A model generated the notes under the pieces. The model was not told the origin of the DNA and searched no databases. It worked only from the letters and a program-made list of their open reading frames with translations. Shown one piece after another: positions 1-6,089 of a stretch of 25,416 nucleotides of DNA. Every line of letters starts with the position of its first letter. The first letter of the stretch is position 1. A program made the position numbers and the translations under genes. This stretch comes from Solirubrobacterales bacterium (GTDB lineage: Bacteria > Actinomycetota > Thermoleophilia > Solirubrobacterales > Solirubrobacteraceae): contig PLYX01000017.1 in assembly GCA_003151895.1 (NCBI GenBank), positions 1,891 to 27,306 on the forward strand. The letters are read 5' to 3'.

Positions 1-420
1 GTTCGTTGGCCAACTTGGGCGGCTTCGGATGCTGGAGAGGCTGTGTCATTCAGGTCTTCTTCGCGGGCACGCTGTCGGGTCCTGCCTGCTCTGGCGGCGG
101 CTAGGAGCGTGGGTCACTGATATGGAGTGTTGTTTGTCAAGGGGCTTCGTTGTCGGATGTTGTGGTGGTTGGCGTTGGCGGGGCGCTGTCGGGGCGGCAC
201 GAGCGGAAGGTCCAGTCTCATCGACTGCGGGGTCAGACTGATATGCGAGGGCTTTACCTCAAGACCCGGTATTCGTCGCGGCTCGCTGTCTAACAACGGG
301 CGCTGTCGGCCGGGGCCGGCTGCCCATAGTGACTTCGCGAGCCTTCGCGCGACGGTGCTGGGCCTTCCTGGTGCTCGTGCTCGCCCCGGCAGCGTCCCGG
401 GCGCGATGATCGGGGTGTGG
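1..420. other. No gene seen; probable non-coding 3' flank of an IS110-family remnant
   Basis: No reading frame here looks like a protein; the frames that stay open are rich in Arg, Pro and Ser, as random high-GC frames are. The stretch lies directly downstream (minus strand) of the IS110-type transposase tail that stops at 421, so it is probably the non-coding right end of that element, perhaps as far as about 115. IS110 elements lack long terminal inverted repeats, so the outer border cannot be placed by eye. Confidence 0.4.
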
Positions 421-596
421 TCAGTCAAGGGTGGCGGCCTCCCACAAGAAGGCGGCGAGCTCGCGGGCACACGCGATCGCGACGACGCCGGCGGGCTTGC
501 GCCGCTCGCGGTGCAGGTGCTGCCAGCGCGCGTGGAGACGTCGCTGGGCGCGCCATGCGATCTCGATCACGCGAGGATCCGCTCCGGCCTGTCGGC
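421..596 (-). mobile_element. IS110-family transposase, C-terminal fragment
   Basis: The minus-strand frame ending at the stop codon 421-423 encodes about 57 residues, from ADPRVIEIAWRAQ through RRKPAGVVAIACAREL to AAFLWEAATLD. This matches the conserved C-terminal end of IS110/IS116/IS902 transposases (the W-R-A-Q-R-R-L-H segment, then a basic patch and A-R-E-L-A-x-F-L-W). Everything upstream is gone: the RuvC-like DEDD domain and most of the Transposase_20 domain are absent, and the frame runs into the antitoxin gene instead. The fragment cannot be active. The junction is near 590-600, where the C-terminus of the antitoxin also becomes atypical. I infer that insertion or deletion by this element removed whatever followed the antitoxin. 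Confidence 0.7.
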
Positions 597-803
597 GGGC
601 GGGGCAGCCTGCGCGAGCAAGGAGAGCGCCTCCCGCAGAGGCCGCCCGCGACGCGGCGAACCGGCCTTTTGCCCGTGATCGTCGGGATGGACGATCACGA
701 AGGCGGGCCGCTCGCGGTTGACAACCACCACCTCCTCGTGATGGGCCACCGCTTCCCGCGCCCGCCGGGGAATCCGGACCTCCTCGGCTTTGATCGTCGC
801 CAT
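567..803 (-). CDS. Phd/YefM-type antitoxin, probably with a replaced C-terminus
   Basis: This 78-residue protein begins MATIKAEEVRIPRRAREAV, followed by HHEEVVVVNRERPAFVIVHPDD and RRGRPLREALSLLA. The pattern (short beta strand, helix, then E-V-V-x-V-N-R-x-R-P-A-x-V-I-V-H-P-D) is that of Phd/YefM-like antitoxins, which bind DNA through the N-terminal half and cover a toxin with the C-terminal half. The ATG at 801-803 is chosen because residues before it in the open frame show no family resemblance. The last residues (after APPADRP) share bases with the IS110 tail, so the natural C-terminus is probably lost. No toxin follows on the minus strand. It stands head to head with a DUF1016 fragment three bases away. 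Probably an orphan antitoxin; whether it is expressed is unknown. Confidence 0.6.
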   Translation of the reverse strand: MATIKAEEVRIPRRAREAVAHHEEVVVVNRERPAFVIVHPDDHGQKAGSPRRGRPLREALSLLAQAAPPADRPERILA

Positions 804-805
804 AG

Positions 806-1270
806 TTGAGCACGTTCCCGGAGATGACCGGCTTGGCAGAGCGCAACCTGCGCTATATGCGCGATTTCGCGCGCTCCTGGCCCGACGAAGCAATGTTGCC
901 ACAAGCTGTGGCCAAATTGCCGTGGGGTCACGTTCGCCGCTTGCTCGACATGCTTGACGATCCGGCCGCTCGCCTCTGGTACGCGGAGAGCGCCGTTGAG
1001 CATGGCTACCGATCGGAGATCGGCCAGCACAAGCTGCTCGAACATCACGTCGCCACCGGCCGCTACGAGCGCGAGGGCAGGGCGCTCACGAACTTCTCCA
1101 GGACGCTACCGGCTCCCGAGAGTGAGTCGGTGCAGCAGATCGTCCACGAGGACTACAACTTCGAGTTCCTCGGTCTCGCGGAGGACGTGCGAGAGGATCG
1201 ACTCGAGCGGTGCTTCTGGGTGGCTCATGGCCGGGTCTGCTGCGCTGTTGAGGGTCCTTTGCATCGGTAG
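806..1270 (+). pseudogene. DUF1016/YhcG-type nuclease fragment, truncated at both ends
   Basis: The frame opens with TTG at 806. Residues 4-132 or so read like the central part of the DUF1016 (YhcG, PDDEXK-superfamily nuclease) N-terminal domain: FPEMTGLAERNLRYMRDFA, LPWGHVRRLLDML, DPAARLWYAESAVEHGY and ALTNFSRTLPAPES, then YNFEFLGL. In full-length relatives (about 350 residues) another 60 or so residues precede the F-P-x-M-x-G segment, and a catalytic PDDEXK half follows the L-E segment. Here the N-terminus is missing, and after DRLER (about 1210) the sequence degenerates, so the nuclease half is absent. The family occurs in defence islands and near restriction systems. Classed as a remnant rather than a small gene because both breaks fall inside the conserved domain. 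Confidence 0.7.
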
Positions 1271-1294
1271 TAGCCTGTTGTCTGCGCGTAGGGG

Positions 1295-1300
1295 TAGGGT
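1295..1300 (+). promoter_or_regulatory. Possible -10 box for a leaderless mRNA (TAGGGT)
   Basis: TAGGGT lies seven bases before the GTG at 1308, the spacing expected when transcription begins at the start codon. No good -35 box is visible at the normal distance. Confidence 0.3.
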
Positions 1301-1307
1301 AAGCGCC

Positions 1308-1760
1308 GTGCCAGATGTGGTTGTCGAGAATCTGCGCACGGCGGTGAGCGCGAGCTACGAGGAGCTGTCGGCGCAGGTGCAAGCTGACAGTGCGCTCGAC
1401 GCCAAGCTTCTGGGACTGCTCGGGTTCTTCGCCATCGCCGGAAGCCTGCTGCTCACCCTGCCACACGGCCTTCACGACGGACGCGTGCTGCTGCTCATCG
1501 GCACAGGACTCGGTGCGCTTGCCTGTCTTGTAGGAAGCATGGGCGGCTCCAGCCCAAACATGGGACCGCCGCCCGAGCAGTTCTACGCAGACTATGGCGC
1601 CAGAGCCGAGGCCGATTACCTGGCGCAGTTGCTCGCCGATCTGGCGGCCACGACACGGATCAACCACGAAGGGCTCGAACTCCGCCGTAGGGCTCTCGCG
1701 GTCGCGGTTGGCGCGCCTATCCTCCTTGCCGTCGCCTACGGTCTGGTGTCGGTGGCTTGA
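1308..1760 (+). CDS. Small three-helix membrane protein, SLATT/Pycsar-effector-like architecture
   Basis: A 150-residue protein beginning VPDVVVENLRTAV (GTG start). An N-terminal soluble helix (residues 1-30) leads into a likely membrane hairpin: AKLLGLLGFFAIAGSLLLTL (about 31-52) and LLLIGTGLGALACLVGSM (about 62-80). A loop with GPPPEQFYADYG follows, then an amphipathic helix rich in A, L, E and R, and a last membrane helix near the C-terminus. The layout of an A-D-S-A-L-D-A-K segment just before a hairpin resembles small SLATT or PycTM-type effectors of nucleotide-second-messenger defence systems, but no cyclase is next to it and no diagnostic motif is seen. The start is chosen at 1308 because upstream residues in the frame are low-complexity Ser/Arg. 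It follows a nuclease fragment and precedes a broken gene, so the context is accessory. The gene is probably real; the function is not known. Confidence 0.65.
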   Translation: MPDVVVENLRTAVSASYEELSAQVQADSALDAKLLGLLGFFAIAGSLLLTLPHGLHDGRVLLLIGTGLGALACLVGSMGGSSPNMGPPPEQFYADYGARAEADYLAQLLADLAATTRINHEGLELRRRALAVAVGAPILLAVAYGLVSVA

Positions 1761-1767
1761 TGGTGGC

Positions 1768-1773
1768 TAGAAT
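1768..1773 (+). promoter_or_regulatory. Possible -10 box for a leaderless mRNA (TAGAAT)
   Basis: TAGAAT, five of six matches to TATAAT, ends seven bases before the ATG at 1781. This is the leaderless arrangement seen at several starts in the window. No clear -35 box is visible. Confidence 0.35.
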
Positions 1774-1780
1774 CAGACGC

Positions 1781-1942
1781 ATGGACAAGCTTCCCGCACA
1801 GCCGCTGCCCGCACCGTCCGGCATTCCCCCCATCAGTGTGCCCACGGGGCCGTCGCTAGCTGGGCTGCTGCGCCTCTTCCACCGGAACGGCAGATCGCAC
1901 CCCGCGTCCTCTCCGCCTGCCGGGTCTGCCAAGCAGGACTGA
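1781..1942 (+). CDS. Possible small hypothetical protein (53 aa)
   Basis: The frame starts MDKLPAQPLPAPSGIPPISV and is proline-rich throughout its first half; I recognise no family. What favours a real gene is a well-placed -10-like TAGAAT seven bases before the ATG and its position just after the membrane-protein gene. Against it are its shortness, an Arg/Ser/Pro-rich end, and overlap with the degraded minus-strand gene. It could also be the surviving start of a longer truncated gene. Confidence 0.25.
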   Translation: MDKLPAQPLPAPSGIPPISVPTGPSLAGLLRLFHRNGRSHPASSPPAGSAKQD

Positions 1943-2238
1943 CTCGAGTGCCGCAACCCGCGCGGCGATCCTTCCTACGGGGCAGCTTCCTTCGAGCACC
2001 GCGCTGACTCGCTCGAGATCGTGCGCGGTCTGTGTCAAGAGGTCCGCTCCGCCGCATCGAACCGGGATGCCCGCTCCTGCAGGAGTGTGGCCATGCCCGC
2101 GAGCAGCGGGGCGCCCTTCAGCTTGTTGATGTCGCGTAGGACAGCGATGTACGGCTGGGGCATCTTCTCGGATGCGTAGCTCAGGTCGGCGGAGCGCAGC
2201 GGCGGATAGGGGCATCGGGCGCTGGCAAGGTGGAGATC
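1900..2238 (-). pseudogene. Frameshifted remnant of an unrecognised gene
   Basis: Read on the minus strand, the frame after a TAG at 2239-2241 gives YPPLRSADLSYASEK, PQPYIAVLRDINKLKGAPLL and AGMATLLQERASRFDAAERT before a stop at 2035. From about 2050 a neighbouring frame carries on with ADLLTQTAHDLERVSAVLEG and RIAARVAALESVLLG. Both stretches have the even residue mix and helical periodicity of real protein, and they join across a single frameshift. The first part has no start codon at its head, so the 5' end is also missing or shifted. I do not recognise the family. It lies downstream of hepT on the same strand and may once have been part of that operon. Confidence 0.4.
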
Positions 2239-2296
2239 CTAAATGTATCCCAGGCCGCAGAGGAGCAGTCCGACTTCTGATCACCGCGAGCCAGCC

Positions 2297-2836
2297 CTAC
2301 CTCTGATTTGCGCTGTCCCGGAGATGGGGCTCTACCCATGTGCGGTAGCGGCCGATGAAGTCACGGGAAGTGTCATGCACGAGCTCGGCGGCTTGGTGGA
2401 CCCTGCCGGCTGAGGTTTGGATGTAGCCGTGCTCGATCATGGACCGGGCATCTTGTGCTCGCGTCAGTCGCCGGCACAGCTCGCCGTCGATGACACCCGC
2501 TTCGCGCAGGGCTGCGAACGCCTGGTGAGCAGCCGACCCCCGAGCCTCAGGCGCATGCGGCAGCTGTGCGAGCTTCACGCCGGCTTGAGCCAGATCGGCG
2601 ACGAAGTTCTGCACGCGGCCCAAGGCGCGCTCGACTGCCTGTACGCGGTTGTAGACATCCATGTCATTCGTGGTGTCGAAAGCCTCCTTGAACTGCTGCA
2701 AGTCGAAGTCGCCACCAAACGCCGCCATCGCGCTCTCCAGGGCGGCGTACTGACGAGGGAAATTCTCGAGGTAACGAGCGATGTCGCGCTGCCAGCGCTT
2801 GCGGTCCACCTTGCGTGGCTCCGGGGGCGCGGTCAT
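2297..2836 (-). CDS. hepT: HepT-like HEPN toxin of a type VII toxin-antitoxin pair
   Basis: A 179-residue, almost all-helical protein. The key motif is RSMIEHGY at residues 131-138, an exact fit to the R-x4-H-x-Y signature of HEPN ribonuclease toxins of the HepT group. Arg and His form the RNase site, and the Tyr is the residue that MntA adenylylates in characterised pairs. The protein is longer than minimal HepT (about 140 residues), with an N-terminal extension (residues 1-25, basic) and a C-terminal helix. It starts with ATG three bases after the mntA stop, so the two are translated from one mRNA with the antitoxin first. Known role of the family: cleavage of tRNA or mRNA, neutralised by covalent AMP addition. 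This assignment rests on the motif plus its partner; overall similarity was not computed. Confidence 0.8.
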   Translation of the reverse strand: MTAPPEPRKVDRKRWQRDIARYLENFPRQYAALESAMAAFGGDFDLQQFKEAFDTTNDMDVYNRVQAVERALGRVQNFVADLAQAGVKLAQLPHAPEARGSAAHQAFAALREAGVIDGELCRRLTRAQDARSMIEHGYIQTSAGRVHQAAELVHDTSRDFIGRYRTWVEPHLRDSANQR

Positions 2837-2839
2837 CGC

Positions 2840-3391
2840 TCAGGATGCCAGCAGACGGTCGATCCCCGCGAGGGCTGTATTCAAGCGCTGAGAATCATGC
2901 TGGCTACCGCGGCTACGCAGTTCGGCCTCGCGGCTACGTAGTCGTGGCCACAGCTCCTCGCGATCGACCAAGACGCGCCCATCGGCCACGACCTGGGCAA
3001 GGAAGGAAGGCTCGGCCTCGGCGTCTTTAAGCTCAACGACATCAACCGGACGACCGACGAGCCGCGTGAGCTTCGTGACGAGATCGACGACACGCTCAAA
3101 GCTTGCGTCGCGCATATCGACGAGCACATCGACATCGCTCCCCGGCGTATCCGCGCCCGTAGCGGCAGAGCCGAACAACAGCGCAAAGCGGACGTTCTGC
3201 TCTGTCCGCAGAGCTGTGCGCAAGGCGGAAAGCAGCCTCCACGATCGGCGAACATACTCGCGCTCGCGAAGTGGCAGTTCAAGCTTCCTTGGTGTGGACC
3301 TGTTCCCGTGCAGTGTCCCCTGGCTCACCGCCCGCCGCAACGTTCGCTCGTTGACACCTACCTCCCCTGCGAGCAACACCAGCCCATTCAT
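2840..3391 (-). CDS. mntA: MntA-like nucleotidyltransferase antitoxin with N-terminal helix-turn-helix
   Basis: A 183-residue protein. Residues 70-91 contain LLFGSAATGADTPGSDVDVL, the G-S-x10-D-x-D motif (Gly74-Ser75, Asp86, Asp88) of minimal nucleotidyltransferases. A third acidic residue sits in the VDVVEL strand (Asp117). MntA proteins transfer AMP to a tyrosine of the partner HepT and so switch off its RNase. The first 50 residues (EVGVNERTLRRAVSQGTL, then basic PRKLELP) look like a small MerR-like helix-turn-helix, an addition to the minimal 100-residue MNT fold and a likely source of autoregulation. The ATG at 3391 fits a leaderless promoter whose -10 ends six bases upstream. hepT follows after three bases. 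Family known; DNA binding inferred. Confidence 0.85.
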   Translation of the reverse strand: MNGLVLLAGEVGVNERTLRRAVSQGTLHGNRSTPRKLELPLREREYVRRSWRLLSALRTALRTEQNVRFALLFGSAATGADTPGSDVDVLVDMRDASFERVVDLVTKLTRLVGRPVDVVELKDAEAEPSFLAQVVADGRVLVDREELWPRLRSREAELRSRGSQHDSQRLNTALAGIDRLLAS

Positions 3392-3409
3392 GTGTCCATT
3401 ATGTCACAT
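3390..3409. promoter_or_regulatory. Inverted repeat over the mntA-hepT promoter (likely operator)
   Basis: ATGTG at 3390-3394 and CACAT at 3405-3409 form a perfect 5-bp inverted repeat with a 10-bp spacer. It brackets the -10 box and the predicted transcription start of mntA. Its position suits an autorepressor such as the N-terminal HTH of MntA; that link is inference. Confidence 0.4.
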
Positions 3410-3427
3410 CCATGCGTCCGCAATCAA
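3398..3427 (-). promoter_or_regulatory. Promoter of mntA-hepT, leaderless type
   Basis: On the minus strand TTGATT (3427-3422) and CATAAT (3403-3398) are separated by 18 bases. The -10 box ends six bases before the A of the mntA ATG at 3391, so the mRNA should begin at or next to the start codon. No Shine-Dalgarno sequence is present, in agreement. Confidence 0.55.
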
Positions 3428-3670
3428 GGACTCAGCCAACCGTCTCGTCTGCGCAGGTAGTCGCGGAACTTCGGGGCGGTGTTTGCGTACTCGCCTTGCG
3501 GATGCAATAGAGCGCGCCGGCGTCCATCCTGGTTCGATCTACTGCGGTTACCCCGTGTGCGTTACGGCCACGCGAGCCCAAGTGCACGTGCGGCGGTGCT
3601 GAGCTTCATGACAAGCCGACGTGGGTCCGTCGGCGAGGGCTGAGAGTTGTGCGGACGGATACGCCTCACC

Positions 3671-4114
3671 TCAGGCCATTTGGACGACGACGACGTCCAA
3701 TCCGGGGACGCGGTTGAAATGACGAACGTTGGCGGTTGCGACCCGCCATCCCGCGGTCATGGCGGTGGCTGCGACAAGCCGGTCGTGGGCCCCGACCTCA
3801 GCCCCGGCAGAGGTCGGCCCGGCCCAGAGCCTCGCATGGAGGATCCGCGCCACAAGAAGATCGAAGGAAAGCACCGGGAAGGCCGCGAGCACAGCCTCCA
3901 CAAACGCTTCGCGTCGTCCACGGTGCGCCTCTGTAGCTCTGTGCATACCGTGCAACAGCTCCGAGGCTGTGATCGCGGCGATTCCCACCTCCTCGTTCTC
4001 GCCGAGTTGCCTTTCCAAGCGCTGGGTAACCTCCGCCATGGCACGCGTCGCGGGCAGCCCACGCATGGCCCGCTCGAGTTCGATGAAGACGGTGGTGTCT
4101 AGGACCGTGCCCAC
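3671..4114 (-). CDS. vapC: VapC-like PIN-domain ribonuclease toxin without a normal VapB
   Basis: A 147-residue PIN protein. Acidic metal-binding positions are visible: Asp6 in VLDTTVFIEL, Glu52 in ASELLHGMHRA and Asp111 in GAHDRLVAATA, followed by the VATANVRHFNRVPGLDV segment, where Asn129 takes the usual D/N place. Length and order match VapC toxins, which cut tRNA, rRNA or mRNA. The start is GTG at 4114. A cognate VapB of 70-90 residues would normally precede it, but only 112 bases separate it from the upstream regulator gene. In that gap the toxin's own frame stays open (LSEATVKQLENRLGSSFPVG) without a start codon, perhaps a VapB remnant. The gap also carries CTACTG repeats shared with the regulator's own promoter, so the regulator may take over control. 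Confidence 0.8.
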   Translation of the reverse strand: MGTVLDTTVFIELERAMRGLPATRAMAEVTQRLERQLGENEEVGIAAITASELLHGMHRATEAHRGRREAFVEAVLAAFPVLSFDLLVARILHARLWAGPTSAGAEVGAHDRLVAATAMTAGWRVATANVRHFNRVPGLDVVVVQMA

Positions 4115-4167
4115 GGATCGCCCGGCACTGGCCCGACGGCGTCGAGCACGGCCTTTGAGCGCAACAC

Positions 4168-4218
4168 CTACTGGAAAGCTACTGCCAAGCCGATTTTCCA
4201 GTTGCTTTACAGTAGCTT
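4168..4218. promoter_or_regulatory. CTACTG repeat cluster upstream of the PIN toxin gene (likely operator)
   Basis: CTACTG occurs at 4168-4173 and 4179-4184, 11 bp apart and so on the same helix face, and inverted as CAGTAG at 4210-4215. AAGCTACTG (4176-4184) and CAGTAGCTT (4210-4218) form a perfect 9-bp inverted repeat with a 25-bp spacer. CTGGAAA (4171-4177) and TTTCCAG (4195-4201) form a second, nested 7-bp pair. On the minus strand the block GCTACTG-TAAAG resembles the operator at 5639-5661. The cluster sits 54-104 bases before the toxin GTG, where a promoter or operator is expected. Confidence 0.5.
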
Positions 4219-4226
4219 CGCTCAGG

Positions 4227-5636
4227 TCAGGGCAGGGACCAGGACGCTCTCGGATCCCTGGGTGACTTGCCTGTCCAGACGATGAGGTCGGCGTCCCTGA
4301 GGATCCGTAGGTGCTTGCTGGCCGTCGGGCGAGAGATGCCGACGGTTTCGGCGATCTCGCCGGTGCTCAGCTGACCCGCATCTCGTATGGCCGCCATGAT
4401 TCCTCGGGCGCCACGCGGTAGACGTGCCTCCAACTCTCGATCTACGGGCTCGGCCAAGAGCATGAGCTTGACGCTTGCCGGAGTCTCCTCGTAGAGCGGG
4501 TCGACAAGTCCGGCCAGGCGCATCTCCTCGAACATGCGACGGATTCCCTCGCCCAACTCCTGTCCGAAGCTCTGGTCTGCGCATACTCTGGCGATACGGG
4601 GGTTGCGGGCGTACCGTGGCGCTCGCAGTGGATTGGCCGAGTCGACCAGCCCTGGGAATCTGCCGGGGCTGCTCACCTCGATCCGGTTGGAGAAGATCTC
4701 GATGCGGATGTGGTCTCCAGCGAGACTGTAGGAGCGGTGGATCGCGGCGTTTACCAGGCCCTCCAGCCAGGCGTCCTCGGGGATCAGCGGCACTTCGTCA
4801 AAGGTGCCGCCGGCGGTGAGCGCGCGACGCCGGGGTTGCTCTTCTCCGATGACCTCGCGCGCTCTGATGAGCTGGTGTGCGATCGGACCTTCGATCCTCT
4901 CGTCGCGGATCAGCTGCTGTCGGGCTCCGGTCCCGCGCTCCTCTCCGCGGTAGCGCAGCACGCGAATGAATGACTCTGGCAGGAAGCGTTGAGGGTTGGC
5001 GGCGAACAGCAGGGTGCCGGCCACAGTGAGTGTGTTCTGCACGGCGAGGCCGCGTGCCCGCAGCAGGCGCAGTGCATCGGGATGTCCCACCGCTTGGGCG
5101 TAGTCTCCGAGCAATGCGCGGTCCAGCATCTCCGGTGAGGACCCCTCGACCAGACGACCCTCGTAGGAGCCGTGTCCCCGGTCGTAGAGAAGCTCTTGGC
5201 GTTGAGCGTAGGTGAGGCGCCGGTTCTCATCGCCGATACGCAGGAATACTTCGTCGCGGGCGTTTGCGTAAACGGTGTCTCCCGGGCGGATGTCGACGAC
5301 GAGCAGATGGTCGGTCGTTTCGTCCTCACACCTACACGCGAGGAGCCAGGAGCGTGCTGGGACCGGCGGCTGGCAGTGTTGGATGTGTGCCTGCATGAGC
5401 TCGTTGCGGTGAGTGGCGGAGCTGTCGGTGCCTTCGATCTTGCCGTCGTGGATGCCGACGACCAGTGTGCCCCCATCCGCGTTGGCGAACCCAACCATGA
5501 CGTTTGCAAGCTCGCGTGGGGCGATGCGGAACGACTTGCGGTCAAACCACTGATCCTCGTGGATTGCCTTGAGAGCCTCTCCAACTTCGGCGGCGGGAAG
5601 AAGGAGCGCACGCCCCGTGTCCAGGGTTGAAGACAT
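4227..5636 (-). CDS. Schlafen/AlbA_2-domain regulator with ATPase-like C-terminal part and winged helix
   Basis: A 469-residue protein of the family often annotated as putative transcriptional regulator or ATP-dependent DNA helicase-related (AlbA_2, formerly AAA_4). The N-terminal AlbA_2 domain covers about residues 20-150, with the characteristic VGFANADGGTLVVGI at 48-62. A middle region (about 165-290) is followed by a HATPase_c_4-like stretch with LEGLVNAAIHRSYS, FSNRIEVSSPGRFPGLV and ELGEGIRRMFEEM. Residues 410-469 form an ArsR-type winged helix: LSTGEIAETVGISRPTASKH and LRILRDADLIV. It is a predicted DNA-binding protein with a nucleotide- or nucleic-acid-binding N-terminus; its biochemical activity is not established. 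A CTACTG inverted repeat abuts its ATG and similar repeats follow its 3' end before the PIN toxin gene. Autoregulation is therefore likely. Confidence 0.85.
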   Translation of the reverse strand: MSSTLDTGRALLLPAAEVGEALKAIHEDQWFDRKSFRIAPRELANVMVGFANADGGTLVVGIHDGKIEGTDSSATHRNELMQAHIQHCQPPVPARSWLLACRCEDETTDHLLVVDIRPGDTVYANARDEVFLRIGDENRRLTYAQRQELLYDRGHGSYEGRLVEGSSPEMLDRALLGDYAQAVGHPDALRLLRARGLAVQNTLTVAGTLLFAANPQRFLPESFIRVLRYRGEERGTGARQQLIRDERIEGPIAHQLIRAREVIGEEQPRRRALTAGGTFDEVPLIPEDAWLEGLVNAAIHRSYSLAGDHIRIEIFSNRIEVSSPGRFPGLVDSANPLRAPRYARNPRIARVCADQSFGQELGEGIRRMFEEMRLAGLVDPLYEETPASVKLMLLAEPVDRELEARLPRGARGIMAAIRDAGQLSTGEIAETVGISRPTASKHLRILRDADLIVWTGKSPRDPRASWSLP

Positions 5637-5638
5637 AA

Positions 5639-5661
5639 CTACTGCAAAACTTTAGCAGTAG
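5639..5661. promoter_or_regulatory. Near-perfect 23-bp palindrome at the start of the AlbA_2 regulator gene (likely operator)
   Basis: CTACTGC (5639-5645) and GCAGTAG (5655-5661) are perfect inverted arms around the spacer AAAACTTTA. The inner AAA/TTT also pairs, so 10 of 11 base pairs about the centre 5650 are symmetric. It ends two bases before the ATG at 5636, and on the minus strand includes a -10-like TAAAGT. Binding here would block transcription or translation of the regulator. Confidence 0.55.
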
Positions 5662-5703
5662 CACCGAGCACAATCAGCCAGCATATCCGACGCGGCAACC
5701 CGC

Positions 5704-6015
5704 TCAAACCCGCTGTAGCACGTAGACATCCTGGTTCTCCTGGTTGCGCCCCGGCGCGAACTCCAACACGCGCCAGGCCGGGCAAAGCTTCGCAAGCATC
5801 CACTCCGGGCTGAGGAAGGCAGTGCCCCAGTCGGGGTTCACGACGCCCTTCGCGCGGCTCTTGGTGGAGCGCATCAGCCACGCGAGAAAGGAACCGACAA
5901 CCACACCGGCCTCGCCAGCGGCGCCGAGCACTCTCTGCTGGCGCTGATCGACGGTCTTCCCCCCGAGGTCGTCGGCGCGCTGGCGGGCGGTTGTGGGCGG
6001 GGAGGCGAGCCTCAT
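5704..6015 (-). pseudogene. C-terminal fragment of a SAM-dependent methyltransferase
   Basis: The 103-residue frame ends with VVNPDWGTAFLSPEWMLAKL, CPAWRVLEFAPGRNQENQDV and YVLQRV. This looks like the last two strands of class I methyltransferases that end in a F-x-S-P-E-W helix, then a W-R-x-L-x-x-x-x-P-G-R strand and a Q-D-V-Y-V-L-x-R edge. No SAM-binding glycine loop is present. The first 45 residues (MRLASPPTTARQRADD and following) do not resemble the family. The gene is therefore a 3' remnant with an unrelated head. It lies upstream of and on the same strand as the regulator, with the palindromic operator between them. Confidence 0.5.
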
Positions 6016-6076
6016 GTGGACGCCCTTCCGGTCTTTTCGGTTGGCGCGGGGCCAGCTTGCGCCCTGTCGGCCACGC

Positions 6077-6082
6077 TACACT
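6077..6082 (+). promoter_or_regulatory. Possible -10 box for a leaderless mRNA (TACACT)
   Basis: TACACT ends seven bases before the ATG at 6090. TTGCGC at 6057-6062 is a poor -35 candidate because the spacer is only 14 bases. The placement matches other starts in this window. Confidence 0.3.
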
Positions 6083-6089
6083 TTGCTTT

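Noticed and set aside
1..420. IS110 bridge RNA in the non-coding flank
   Set aside because: The flank is on the 3' side of the transposase tail and the element's group and ends are not determinable by eye; a covariance-model search would be needed.
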